Shown here: positions 1 to 7,321 of the stretch, one piece after another
Numbering within the stretch: position 1 is the first letter of the stretch
Layout: each line of letters opens with the position of its first letter
Assembly: GCF_019880585.1 (NCBI RefSeq)
Contig: NZ_JAINVV010000006.1
Coordinates: 295,144 to 359,143, forward strand
Reading direction: 5' to 3'
From: Sphingomonas colocasiae
Lineage (GTDB): Bacteria; Pseudomonadota; Alphaproteobacteria; Sphingomonadales; Sphingomonadaceae
DNA length: 64,000 bases
The notes under the pieces: generated by a model
Databases searched by the model: none
What the model saw: only the letters and a program-made list of their open reading frames with translations
Told to the model about the DNA's origin: nothing
Translations under genes and position numbers: made by a program

Positions 1-105
1 GATGTCGGGCACCGCGTTCCAGCCCGCGCTGTCCAGCGCATTGACCGGGGGGTGATCCAGGATGATCTCGCCGATCCGGTCGGCGATGCGGGTCAGGACG
101 GGCAT
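1..105 (-). CDS. Enoyl-CoA hydratase/isomerase family, N-terminus only (EchA20-like)
   Basis: Only the first 35 codons lie in the window; the rest runs off the left edge. The N-terminus carries the crotonase-type opening with a DHPPVNAL stretch, as in EchA20, which opens a ring of the HIP-derived CoA ester in steroid catabolism. The start ATG overlaps the stop of ipdC by one base (TGATG), so it is the next gene of the same minus-strand operon. The family is clear. The EchA20 subtype is inferred from the short sequence and from its ipdA/ipdB/ipdC neighbours. Confidence 0.65.
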   Translation of the reverse strand, partial: MPVLTRIADRIGEIILDHPPVNALDSAGWNAVPDI

Positions 106-1193
106 CAGGCACGGATCCTTTTGATCGAAGGCGGCGGAACGAGCGCCGCGATGCGGTCGCGGGCATCGCGCTCGATCGCGTCGAGAAGTTCGGCGACGCT
201 GGGCAGATCGTCGAGCCGGCCGGCGACCTGACCCGTCGCCATCAGGCCGTCCCGGCCGTCGCCGGACACCACCGCGCGCTGGATCAGGGCGGGCGCGGCG
301 GCGGCGCGCATCGCCTGGGACAGGCTGAGCCCGCCATGGCTGCGCATCCCCTGCGCACCCCGCAGAAGCGCGCCCCATGACGCGCCCGTCGTCCGCTTCA
401 TCATCAGTCCCGCCGAAACGGCATTCGCCCAGGACGCCAGCGGCCCGCCGGACATCAGGCGGCGCAGCGCCGCGTTGCGGATCATGCGCTGCGGCAGTCC
501 GTCGATCGCGTCGGTCACGACGATATCGTCGGTGCCCGCAGCGACATATAGCTGCTTGACCGGCGCGGGCACCGGGCTCTCGCGCGTCATCAGGAAACGC
601 GTCCCCATCGCGATGCCCGCCGCGCCATAGGCGAGTGCCGCCGCAAGCCCGCGTCCATCGGCGAAACCGCCCGCGGCCATGACGGGCAAATCGACCGCAT
701 CAAGCACCTGCGGCAGCAGCACCGTCGAGGCCACAGACCCGGTATGGCCGCCACCCTCGCCGCCCTGCACCACCAGCATGTCGACGCCGAGCGACGCCAT
801 CTTGCGCGCATGCTTCACCGCGCCGACCGTGGGCACGCAGACTATGCCGGCATCGCGGAAACGCCCGATCATCTTCGCGTCGGGCCCGCGGCCGAAACTG
901 ACGGCGCGCACCTGATCGCGATTGGCGATGACGATATCGACCAGTTCCGCCGCGCCCGGCTGGAACATGTGGAAATTGACGCCGAAGGGCCTGGACGTCA
1001 GCCGCCGGACCTCGGCGATCTTGGCGCCCGCCTCAGCCGGCGTCATCACCGCCGCGCCGAGAAAGCCGAACCCGCCCGCCTCGACCGTCGCCGCCACGAG
1101 CGCGGGCTCCGCGATCCAGCCCATCGCGGTCTGGATCACCGGCAACCGGCAGCCAAGCAGTTCGGTCAGGGGCGTGGCGAGCGGATCGGTCAT
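105..1193 (-). CDS. ipdC: IpdC-like flavin oxidoreductase (nitronate monooxygenase family)
   Basis: A protein of 362 residues with a nitronate monooxygenase/2-nitropropane dioxygenase TIM barrel. It has QTAMGW at 21-26, the FMN-phosphate motif QGGEGGGHTG at 143-152 and a downstream AAGGFADGRG loop. This layout and the long C-terminal tail closely resemble IpdC, the flavoprotein of HIP (steroid C/D-ring) degradation, more than true nitronate monooxygenases. The open frame extends upstream to 1373, but the ATG at 1193 is chosen because it begins the conserved domain and overlaps the preceding stop as ATGA. Genes on both sides encode CoA-pathway enzymes, which fits a CoA-thioester substrate. The IpdC role is inference. 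Confidence 0.8.
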   Translation of the reverse strand: MTDPLATPLTELLGCRLPVIQTAMGWIAEPALVAATVEAGGFGFLGAAVMTPAEAGAKIAEVRRLTSRPFGVNFHMFQPGAAELVDIVIANRDQVRAVSFGRGPDAKMIGRFRDAGIVCVPTVGAVKHARKMASLGVDMLVVQGGEGGGHTGSVASTVLLPQVLDAVDLPVMAAGGFADGRGLAAALAYGAAGIAMGTRFLMTRESPVPAPVKQLYVAAGTDDIVVTDAIDGLPQRMIRNAALRRLMSGGPLASWANAVSAGLMMKRTTGASWGALLRGAQGMRSHGGLSLSQAMRAAAAPALIQRAVVSGDGRDGLMATGQVAGRLDDLPSVAELLDAIERDARDRIAALVPPPSIKRIRA

Positions 1194-2083
1194 TCGCCCT
1201 CGGCGCGCCTGTTGTCCGCGGCCGCGCTCTTGCCGGTCACACCGCCCAGCGAATTGCCGGTCGTCAGGTCGTTCTGGGCATGCGCGAAATGATGCATGTG
1301 GAACGCTGCATCCATCGCGTGACGCTTGCCGCGCAGTTCCTCGACATGATTGATCGCCTGCTTGGTCAGCCACATGCCGAGCGAGCCCTGCACCGCCAGC
1401 TTCGCCGCCATCTCGGTCGTCGCCTGCTGCAGCTCCGCGCGCGGCACCACCTTGTTGACCATGCCGAAGCTATGGGCGCGCTCCGCTCCCATGCGCTCAC
1501 CGAGCAGCAGGAATTCCTTGGCGACTCGCGGCGGCAGTTCGAAGCCGTGCGCGAAATATTCGACCCCCGGAATGCCCATCAGCTTAGACACGGGATCCTG
1601 GAAGAACGCATCGTCGGATGCGACGATCAGGTCGCATACCCAGGCGAGCATGAGACCGCCGGCGATGCAGGCGCCCTGCACCATCGCGATCGTCGGTTTG
1701 GCAATATCCCGCCAGCGACGGCACATGCCGAGATAGACTTCCTGTTCGCGGGTGTAGAGCAGTTCGGCGCCGGGGCGGCCGACATGATCGGGCACCAGAT
1801 GCGCGCGATCGAAGCTGCGGGCGATGTCGCGGCCCGGTGTGCCGATGTCGTGGCCCGCCGAGAAATGCTTGCCTGCGCCGGCCAGCACGATCGCCTTCAC
1901 CGCCGGATCGTCGACCGCCCGGCGGAACGCCGCGTCGAGCGCATAAGTCATCTGGCTGTTCTGTGCGTTGTTGTAGCGCTCGCGATTCATCGTCACCCAG
2001 GCGACGCCATCGCGCACCTCGTAGAGAACCGGGGTCTCGGTCTCGTAGACGATATCGGCCGGGTCGGGCGTGGCAGAGCTCAT
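1190..2083 (-). CDS. Enoyl-CoA hydratase/isomerase family protein
   Basis: A crotonase-fold protein of 297 residues with the oxyanion stretch HFSAGHDIG and a CIAGG helix start. The two glutamates used by classical enoyl-CoA hydratases are not at their usual places: the ELA position reads MLA and the PE position reads QDP. It may therefore be an isomerase, a hydrolase or a ring-cleaving member. It is the first gene of the run 2083 to 1, coupled to ipdC by ATGA, with a 121-base upstream gap that holds an inverted repeat. A part in HIP degradation is suggested by position only. Confidence 0.75.
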   Translation of the reverse strand: MSSATPDPADIVYETETPVLYEVRDGVAWVTMNRERYNNAQNSQMTYALDAAFRRAVDDPAVKAIVLAGAGKHFSAGHDIGTPGRDIARSFDRAHLVPDHVGRPGAELLYTREQEVYLGMCRRWRDIAKPTIAMVQGACIAGGLMLAWVCDLIVASDDAFFQDPVSKLMGIPGVEYFAHGFELPPRVAKEFLLLGERMGAERAHSFGMVNKVVPRAELQQATTEMAAKLAVQGSLGMWLTKQAINHVEELRGKRHAMDAAFHMHHFAHAQNDLTTGNSLGGVTGKSAAADNRRAEGE

Positions 2084-2099
2084 AGGACGTCCCTCTCCA

Positions 2100-2131
2100 T
2101 CTTAAGATTATCAATCATTGCAATCTTGAGA
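2100..2131. promoter_or_regulatory. Inverted repeat upstream of the ipdC operon (possible operator)
   Basis: The arms TCTTAAGATT (2100-2109) and AATCTTGAGA (2122-2131) match in 9 of 10 positions across a 12-base spacer. The repeat lies 17-48 bases ahead of the hydratase start at 2083, where an operator would sit. It differs from the TRTGAG-N6-YTCAYA operator found right of 12 kb, so this operon is probably under another regulator, not in the window. Confidence 0.35.
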
Positions 2132-2204
2132 GGCGTCAACACCATCGGTGATAGAGTCACGGCATGCTTATGGTGCTTTCGGGACATCGCAGACGCCCCG
2201 GCGA

Positions 2205-2999
2205 TCACATGGCGTGAACGGCCGGCGGATTTCCCTTGATCAGGGTCGCGCGGATGTCGTGCGGATCGAGCCGGCGGATCACCGCCAGCGCCCCGGCATC
2301 GGGAAGCGCGGTCTCTGGAACCGCTCCTTGCGGCAGCTCAACATCGAAGCCGGTATTGTCGCGAACCTCGTCGATCGACACACCTGGATGCAGCGAAACC
2401 AGGCGGACGGCATGGTCGGCGCCGCCAAAATCCATAACGCACAGATTGGTGACGATCCGCCTCAATTCCAGGCGATGCGGCTTGCGCCCGTCAGGCCAGC
2501 GCGCCGGATTATAGCCCGCCGAGCAGACGAAATCGACTTCGCCGGCCACCAGCGAGCGCCGGCCGTGCTGGGGAATGAAGAAGCTGTTCGGGTGCGAGAT
2601 GCTGTTGCCGGGAAAACCGCGCGCGCCCAGCAGCGCCGCCTTGGGTGCGGCATGATCGCCAATGACGCTGATATTGGTCTGTCCGAACCGGTCGATCTGC
2701 ACCGGCGCGACCAGCGCATGCCGGCGCCCGCCCCACAGATTGTCGAAGGTGCGCATATAGGGCGCCCAGCCCTCCGCGATCGGGCTTGTCTCGCGCGGTC
2801 CGATCGGCGCCGGTTCCTCCAGCAGCATATTCTCCGCATCGGTGATCATCAGCCGCGGATTGAAGGTCAGCTTGGCCAGGCTCGCGCCGAGCCGCGGGAT
2901 CGGCGTGATGCCCGTCGCCAGCCATTCGGGATCGTCGCGCCACACCTCCGCACAGGCGGCGATCAGCAATTCGGCGAGCGTTGCGGTCGTATCGGTCAT
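2205..2999 (-). CDS. ipdB: CoA-transferase family beta subunit, IpdB-like
   Basis: A 264-residue class I CoA-transferase-fold subunit. It begins at ATG 2999, inside a longer open frame reaching 3218, just after the ipdA stop at 3010. IpdA-IpdB do not transfer CoA in steroid degraders; they form a hydrolase that opens the last (D-derived) ring of COCHEA-CoA. The conserved SADxLL-like features of succinyl-CoA transferases are not evident. The neighbouring ipdA matches IpdA well, and the pair is consecutive as in other steroid clusters. The specific role is inferred from pairing and context. Confidence 0.75.
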   Translation of the reverse strand: MTDTTATLAELLIAACAEVWRDDPEWLATGITPIPRLGASLAKLTFNPRLMITDAENMLLEEPAPIGPRETSPIAEGWAPYMRTFDNLWGGRRHALVAPVQIDRFGQTNISVIGDHAAPKAALLGARGFPGNSISHPNSFFIPQHGRRSLVAGEVDFVCSAGYNPARWPDGRKPHRLELRRIVTNLCVMDFGGADHAVRLVSLHPGVSIDEVRDNTGFDVELPQGAVPETALPDAGALAVIRRLDPHDIRATLIKGNPPAVHAM

Positions 3000-3009
3000 G
3001 CGGCGCGCC

Positions 3010-3879
3010 TCAATAGACCGGCGCGGGAATGGCACGGATCGCGTCCGCACCGCCGACCGCGGCCAGATAGGATGGCTCGTCCACCTCGACATAGCGGGCA
3101 CGATAATCGGCCCAGGCATCGCCTTCCGCGGCCGCATAGGTCCGCAGATGCGGCAGATCGAGCTGATAGTCGGGCGCAGCACTGGTCGGATGCGCGCCGA
3201 ACGGCGCCTCCGCCACACCGGCGATCAGCGAGCGTTCGACCAGGTGATAGCGGGCGTTGTCGGGCAGGCTGAGCTCCGAGGTCGTCACCAGCCGCTCGGT
3301 GGTCACGAAGGTGCGATCGGCGGCGCGCGCCATCAGTTCGTCGAAGAACGGATCGGTCGACAGGGTAAGCACATTGCCCTTCTCGTCGCTGCGATGGACA
3401 TGGAGCAAAGCAACGTCGGGCTTGATCGCGGGCATGGCGATCAGCATCTCGCCGTCGTCATAGGGGCTGGTGATCGTCCTGAACCGCGGATCCTGAGCGA
3501 TCGCGGTGCCGATGCCGACGCGGGTGGGCAGAAAGGGAAGCTGCATCGCCGCAGCACGCATGCCCCAGTGGAGCATGCCTTCGTCCATCTCCCACACTTC
3601 GAGCCCGGCCTGGCGCGCCGCCTTGAAATGCGGCTCGATCGGGATCTGATCCATCGAGACGAACGCGAAGATCAGCCGGCGCAGCTTTCCGCTCGCCGCC
3701 AGGATGCCGATATCGGGGCCGCCATAGGCGATCACCGTCAGATCCTTGAGGGAGGACCGAGCGATCGCGCGAACCAGCGCCATCGGCTTGCGGCGCGTCG
3801 CCCATCCGCCGATGGCGATCGTCATCCCGTCCGCCAGTTCCGCCACAATGGCGTCCGGCGACATCCGTTTGTCGAGCAT
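3010..3879 (-). CDS. ipdA: CoA-transferase family alpha subunit, IpdA-like ring-opening hydrolase
   Basis: A protein of 289 residues with the features I recall for mycobacterial IpdA: GWATRRKPM near 26-33, YGGPDIG near 52-58, and EMDEG at 97-101 carrying the glutamate essential in IpdA. IpdAB hydrolyses the ring of COCHEA-CoA late in steroid C/D-ring breakdown. The ATG at 3879 has a good upstream GAAGGAAAG site. ipdB follows ten bases later. An ordinary 3-oxoacid CoA-transferase subunit is the alternative, but the extended N-terminal identity and the IpdC neighbour favour IpdA. Confidence 0.8.
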   Translation of the reverse strand: MLDKRMSPDAIVAELADGMTIAIGGWATRRKPMALVRAIARSSLKDLTVIAYGGPDIGILAASGKLRRLIFAFVSMDQIPIEPHFKAARQAGLEVWEMDEGMLHWGMRAAAMQLPFLPTRVGIGTAIAQDPRFRTITSPYDDGEMLIAMPAIKPDVALLHVHRSDEKGNVLTLSTDPFFDELMARAADRTFVTTERLVTTSELSLPDNARYHLVERSLIAGVAEAPFGAHPTSAAPDYQLDLPHLRTYAAAEGDAWADYRARYVEVDEPSYLAAVGGADAIRAIPAPVY

Positions 3880-3962
3880 GTCTTTCCTTCAGTCATCCTG
3901 GGGCCGGGACAACCGCCAGTTCAGGCGGCCGCTCCGGCCCCGTAACGGACGAATGGCGTGAC

Positions 3963-5111
3963 TTAGGCGGTGACGAGCGCCGGCTTGGCGCCGATCTCGA
4001 CGGTTTCGGCCACCGGGAACTTGTACAGTTTGTCCGCATTGCCGTGCAGGATCGCGGCCTTGACCGGCGCGGGCACGCCCGACATCGACGCCTGGATCGT
4101 GCGCCAGCTATAGGGATAGTCGGCGCTGATGTGCGGATAGTCGGTCGACCAGAGCACGCGTTCCGGATTCATGTAGTTCAGGTTGTTGAGCCCGAAGCTG
4201 TCGGTCATGTAGCCGAAGTAGAAATGCTCATCGATATATTCGGACGGCAGGCGCTTTAGGCCGAAATGATTGACCTTTTCGAGCCGCTGGTAATTGTTGT
4301 CGATCTGCTCCTTCACATAGGGCACCCAGCCGAAATCGACTTCTGCAAAGGCGACCTTCAGGTTCGGGAAGCGATCGAACACGCCGTTGAACACGAATTC
4401 GATGCAGCGATTGGGCGCGTCGAAGAAGCGGCCATAGCCGGGCAGCTTCGCCTTGTGCGGGCTGGGCTTGTAGATGCCGAGCGCGACGTGGATGTTGAAG
4501 CTGACGTCATGCTCGTGGATCGCGGCCCACAGATAGTCATGCTCGTCAGTCATCACCGTGGTGCCGGTCGGATAGGCCTGCGCCATCACCGCGCGCATGC
4601 CGGGACGGCCAAGCACGCGCTCCATCTCCTCGACTGCCGCCTTCACGCCGCCGCGATTGGGCAAAAGCACCAGGCCGCAGAAGCGCGCCGGGTCGTAGGC
4701 GACATATTCCGAGACCCAGTCATTATAGGCGCGCACAAGCGCCAGGTGGAATTCCTCGTCTTCGACCAGCGCGATCGCCGCCTGGATCGAGGGGGTGGGA
4801 TACATCACCTCGGCGCTGACGCCGTCACGATCCTGCTCCTTCAGGCGCTCGGCCGGATCCCAGCCGCCCTTGCGCATGTCGTCGAAGCGCATCCACGCTT
4901 TTGTGTCTTCGGGGGGCAGGCCGGCGCAGGCGTTCCAGCCGAAATTGCGCGGCCCTTCGAGCCCCTCGAACAGCCAGCCGTCACCTTCCGGGAAGCTTTC
5001 CATCCGGGGCGCGCGATCCTTGAACTTCTGCGGCACCCGCTTCGTGAACAGATCGCCCGGTTCGTTGAAATGGCTGTCGGCTGAAACGAGACGGCTATGT
5101 CCGAGAGGCAT
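3963..5111 (-). CDS. Amidohydrolase-family metal enzyme (ACMSD-like)
   Basis: A cytoplasmic protein of 382 residues in the amidohydrolase-2/ACMSD-like group. It has an N-terminal metal motif D12-S-H14, a central FNIHVALG histidine and a C-terminal STDYPH aspartate (about D324). Members decarboxylate or hydrolyse carboxylated rings and ring-fission products. It has no signal peptide, unlike the amidohydrolase at 12108. AGGAGA precedes the ATG at 5111. It lies between an MFS transporter and ipdA on the same strand, so it probably acts in the same catabolic block, but the substrate cannot be read from sequence. Confidence 0.7.
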   Translation of the reverse strand: MPLGHSRLVSADSHFNEPGDLFTKRVPQKFKDRAPRMESFPEGDGWLFEGLEGPRNFGWNACAGLPPEDTKAWMRFDDMRKGGWDPAERLKEQDRDGVSAEVMYPTPSIQAAIALVEDEEFHLALVRAYNDWVSEYVAYDPARFCGLVLLPNRGGVKAAVEEMERVLGRPGMRAVMAQAYPTGTTVMTDEHDYLWAAIHEHDVSFNIHVALGIYKPSPHKAKLPGYGRFFDAPNRCIEFVFNGVFDRFPNLKVAFAEVDFGWVPYVKEQIDNNYQRLEKVNHFGLKRLPSEYIDEHFYFGYMTDSFGLNNLNYMNPERVLWSTDYPHISADYPYSWRTIQASMSGVPAPVKAAILHGNADKLYKFPVAETVEIGAKPALVTA

Positions 5112-5202
5112 TCTTGTTCTCCTATCTATCTTTTATATGATGGATGCAGAAGGCGCAGGAGTCAACGCGGCGAAGCGCTACCGCCCTGACATCACAGCGA
5201 TC

Positions 5203-6435
5203 TCAAAGTGCGTTCGGACGGCCCCGGTTCGCGGTGATCCAAATGCCCATGAGCAGTGCCAGAGCCACCAGTGCACCGCCGACCGTGACGAAGGTGGCGT
5301 GGATGCCGAGGTTCAGGCGCACGGGCGCGGTGATCAGCGGATTGAGGAAATGGCCGAGGAACAGCGACGACTGGACCAGCCCGATCGAATAATTCTGCTG
5401 CCCAGGGCTCACCCTGTCGAGGATGCGGTTGAGGAAGAAGGGCATGTTCCAGCCGGCGCCGATTCCCTCGATCACCACACACACCAGGATGAGCTCATAG
5501 GTCGGCGCGAATCCCGCGCCGATGAAGCCGATGCCCATCAGCGTCGACGACATGACCAGCGTCCATCCGCCGAGCCGTGAATAGACATAGCCGAAGGCAA
5601 AGGCGGCGAGGATCGAGACGGCGGCGCTGAGCGCAGGCACGCGGGACACCAGCACCGCACTGGTAATGCCGTTGTCCTTGAGCAGGAAGGGCATCTGGAA
5701 GGATGGCATGGTGTGGCCGATCGACAGGATCAGCGACAGCAGGAACAGTGGCCAGAGCTGCCACACCGAGAAGCGGTCCTTGCTGTCCAGCTTGCGCTCC
5801 AGCGTGATTGGCTTGTCGAAAACGAAGAATGCGATGAGCAGCATGACGCCCGGGATCAGGAACATGATGCCGGGCGCGCGCCAGCCGTAATTCTGTGCCA
5901 GCCAGCCGCCGAGCAGCATCGTCGTGACCGTCCCGATCGACGAGATGCCGTGCCGATAACCGATAAGCTTGGAACGCGTCGCCCCGGCGAACTGCGCGGC
6001 GAGGATGCTGGTCATTGACACGTCGGCGACGACCGCGCTGAACCCGAGCACGAAGCGGCTGGCGAGCAGCGCGTAATAGTTGAGCGGCAGAAGTTGCATC
6101 AAGCCGGCCAATGTACAGACGGCCAGGCTGGCGAACATCATCCCGCGCAGATTGGTGGAACTGACGAACAGGCCAGCGACCAGTCCGGAGATCGCCATGC
6201 CGATGGGGGCGAGCGTGACCACGAACTGCGCGCTCAAAACCGAATCGCCGGAGCTGCTGAACTCCTGGGCAATGAGCTGGAGGCCCGGCACCACGGTGGT
6301 GAAGGCGAGCGCCGATTTTATCCCGCCGGTCAGCAGGATGATGATGATCAGCAGACGCCGCCAGGACGGCAAGGCATCTGCCGGCGACGCTGCCGCCGTC
6401 GGCGCATCATCACCCGTTCCAGTCACGGTGGCCAT
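5203..6435 (-). CDS. MFS transporter
   Basis: A protein of 410 residues with about twelve hydrophobic segments and a major facilitator layout: a long N-terminal tail, a first helix near residue 30, and a charged central loop around FDKPITLERK. It should sit in the inner membrane and move a small organic solute, probably an acid from the catabolic block. ATG 6435 is preferred over TTG 6441 because GAGAGGG lies eight bases upstream of it. It is followed on the same strand by the amidohydrolase after 91 bases. The substrate is unknown. Confidence 0.75.
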   Translation of the reverse strand: MATVTGTGDDAPTAAASPADALPSWRRLLIIIILLTGGIKSALAFTTVVPGLQLIAQEFSSSGDSVLSAQFVVTLAPIGMAISGLVAGLFVSSTNLRGMMFASLAVCTLAGLMQLLPLNYYALLASRFVLGFSAVVADVSMTSILAAQFAGATRSKLIGYRHGISSIGTVTTMLLGGWLAQNYGWRAPGIMFLIPGVMLLIAFFVFDKPITLERKLDSKDRFSVWQLWPLFLLSLILSIGHTMPSFQMPFLLKDNGITSAVLVSRVPALSAAVSILAAFAFGYVYSRLGGWTLVMSSTLMGIGFIGAGFAPTYELILVCVVIEGIGAGWNMPFFLNRILDRVSPGQQNYSIGLVQSSLFLGHFLNPLITAPVRLNLGIHATFVTVGGALVALALLMGIWITANRGRPNAL

Positions 6436-6561
6436 CTTCAACGCCCTCTCTTGTGTCTTTCGTGCACGCTAGCATCACCTGCGCGCCTTGGCCGTTCGTC
6501 ATCCAGCATGCCCTCGTTGCCGAGCGTGCATCGTTTCGCAAGGGCCCGGCGGCCACGGCGA

Positions 6562-7215
6562 TCAGCGCAACAGCGTGGCGCCGCCATCGACTGTCCAGAA
6601 CGCACCGTTGACGAAGGACGCAGCATCACTCGCCAGGAAGTGGACGACGCGGGCGATCTCGTCGGGTTGCGCGACGCCGGGCGGTGCAACGCCGGGCTTG
6701 CCCCCGGCCGCCTCGATCGCGCCACGCGTCGCTTCGGTGAGCACGGGTCCGGGCGCCACGGCGTTCACGCGGATACCAAACGGCGCGAATTCGCGCGCCA
6801 TCACCTGCGTGGCAGCGGCGAGCCCGGCCTTGGACGCGGCATAGGCGGCCTTGCCTGGCCCCGGTCGCAGCGACTGCACCGATCCGATATTGACGATCGC
6901 CCCGCCCCGCCCCGCGTCCCGCATCATGCGCGCGACCAGTTGCGCGATGCGGACCGTACCCTTCAGGTTGACGTCGATCACCGCATCCCAGTGCGGCTCG
7001 TCGAGATCGAGGATCGGGCGAGAGGGGAACAGGCCGGCAGCGTTGATCAGGATCGCCGGTCTCTCGTCGCGTAGCGCCGCCGCTAGCGGATCGTCGATCG
7101 CCCAGTCGGAGATGTCGAGAGCGAGCACCGCCGCGGCGGGCATTTCGCGTTGCGCATCCGCCAACCCCGCCCCGTCGCGGTCGACCAGCAACAGGCGTGC
7201 GCCGGCCAGTGCCAT
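6562..7215 (-). CDS. Short-chain dehydrogenase/reductase; first normal start codon lies inside the Rossmann fold
   Basis: A classical SDR with NAAG, an active-site Y-x-x-x-K (AYAASK), and a VNAVAPGPV stretch after it. The coordinates given run from the first ATG. The reading frame clearly continues upstream with the cofactor motif TGAASGIG, encoded at about 7240-7265, and stays open to 7407. I find no ATG, GTG or TTG in frame between 7407 and 7215; a CTG at 7299 or 7320 is the best alternative. Either a rare start is used, or a mutation or sequencing error removed it. The 3' end of the TonB receptor gene lies just upstream on the same strand. Confidence 0.65.
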   Translation of the reverse strand: MALAGARLLLVDRDGAGLADAQREMPAAAVLALDISDWAIDDPLAAALRDERPAILINAAGLFPSRPILDLDEPHWDAVIDVNLKGTVRIAQLVARMMRDAGRGGAIVNIGSVQSLRPGPGKAAYAASKAGLAAATQVMAREFAPFGIRVNAVAPGPVLTEATRGAIEAAGGKPGVAPPGVAQPDEIARVVHFLASDAASFVNGAFWTVDGGATLLR

Positions 7216-7321
7216 GTGCCCGGCAATGCAACGCCCGATTCCCGAGGCGGCGCCGGTGACGATGGCGAGCCGGCCGTCGAGCCGGCTCGTCGCCTCCAGC
7301 GTCTGCGAGCTACGTCTCAGG

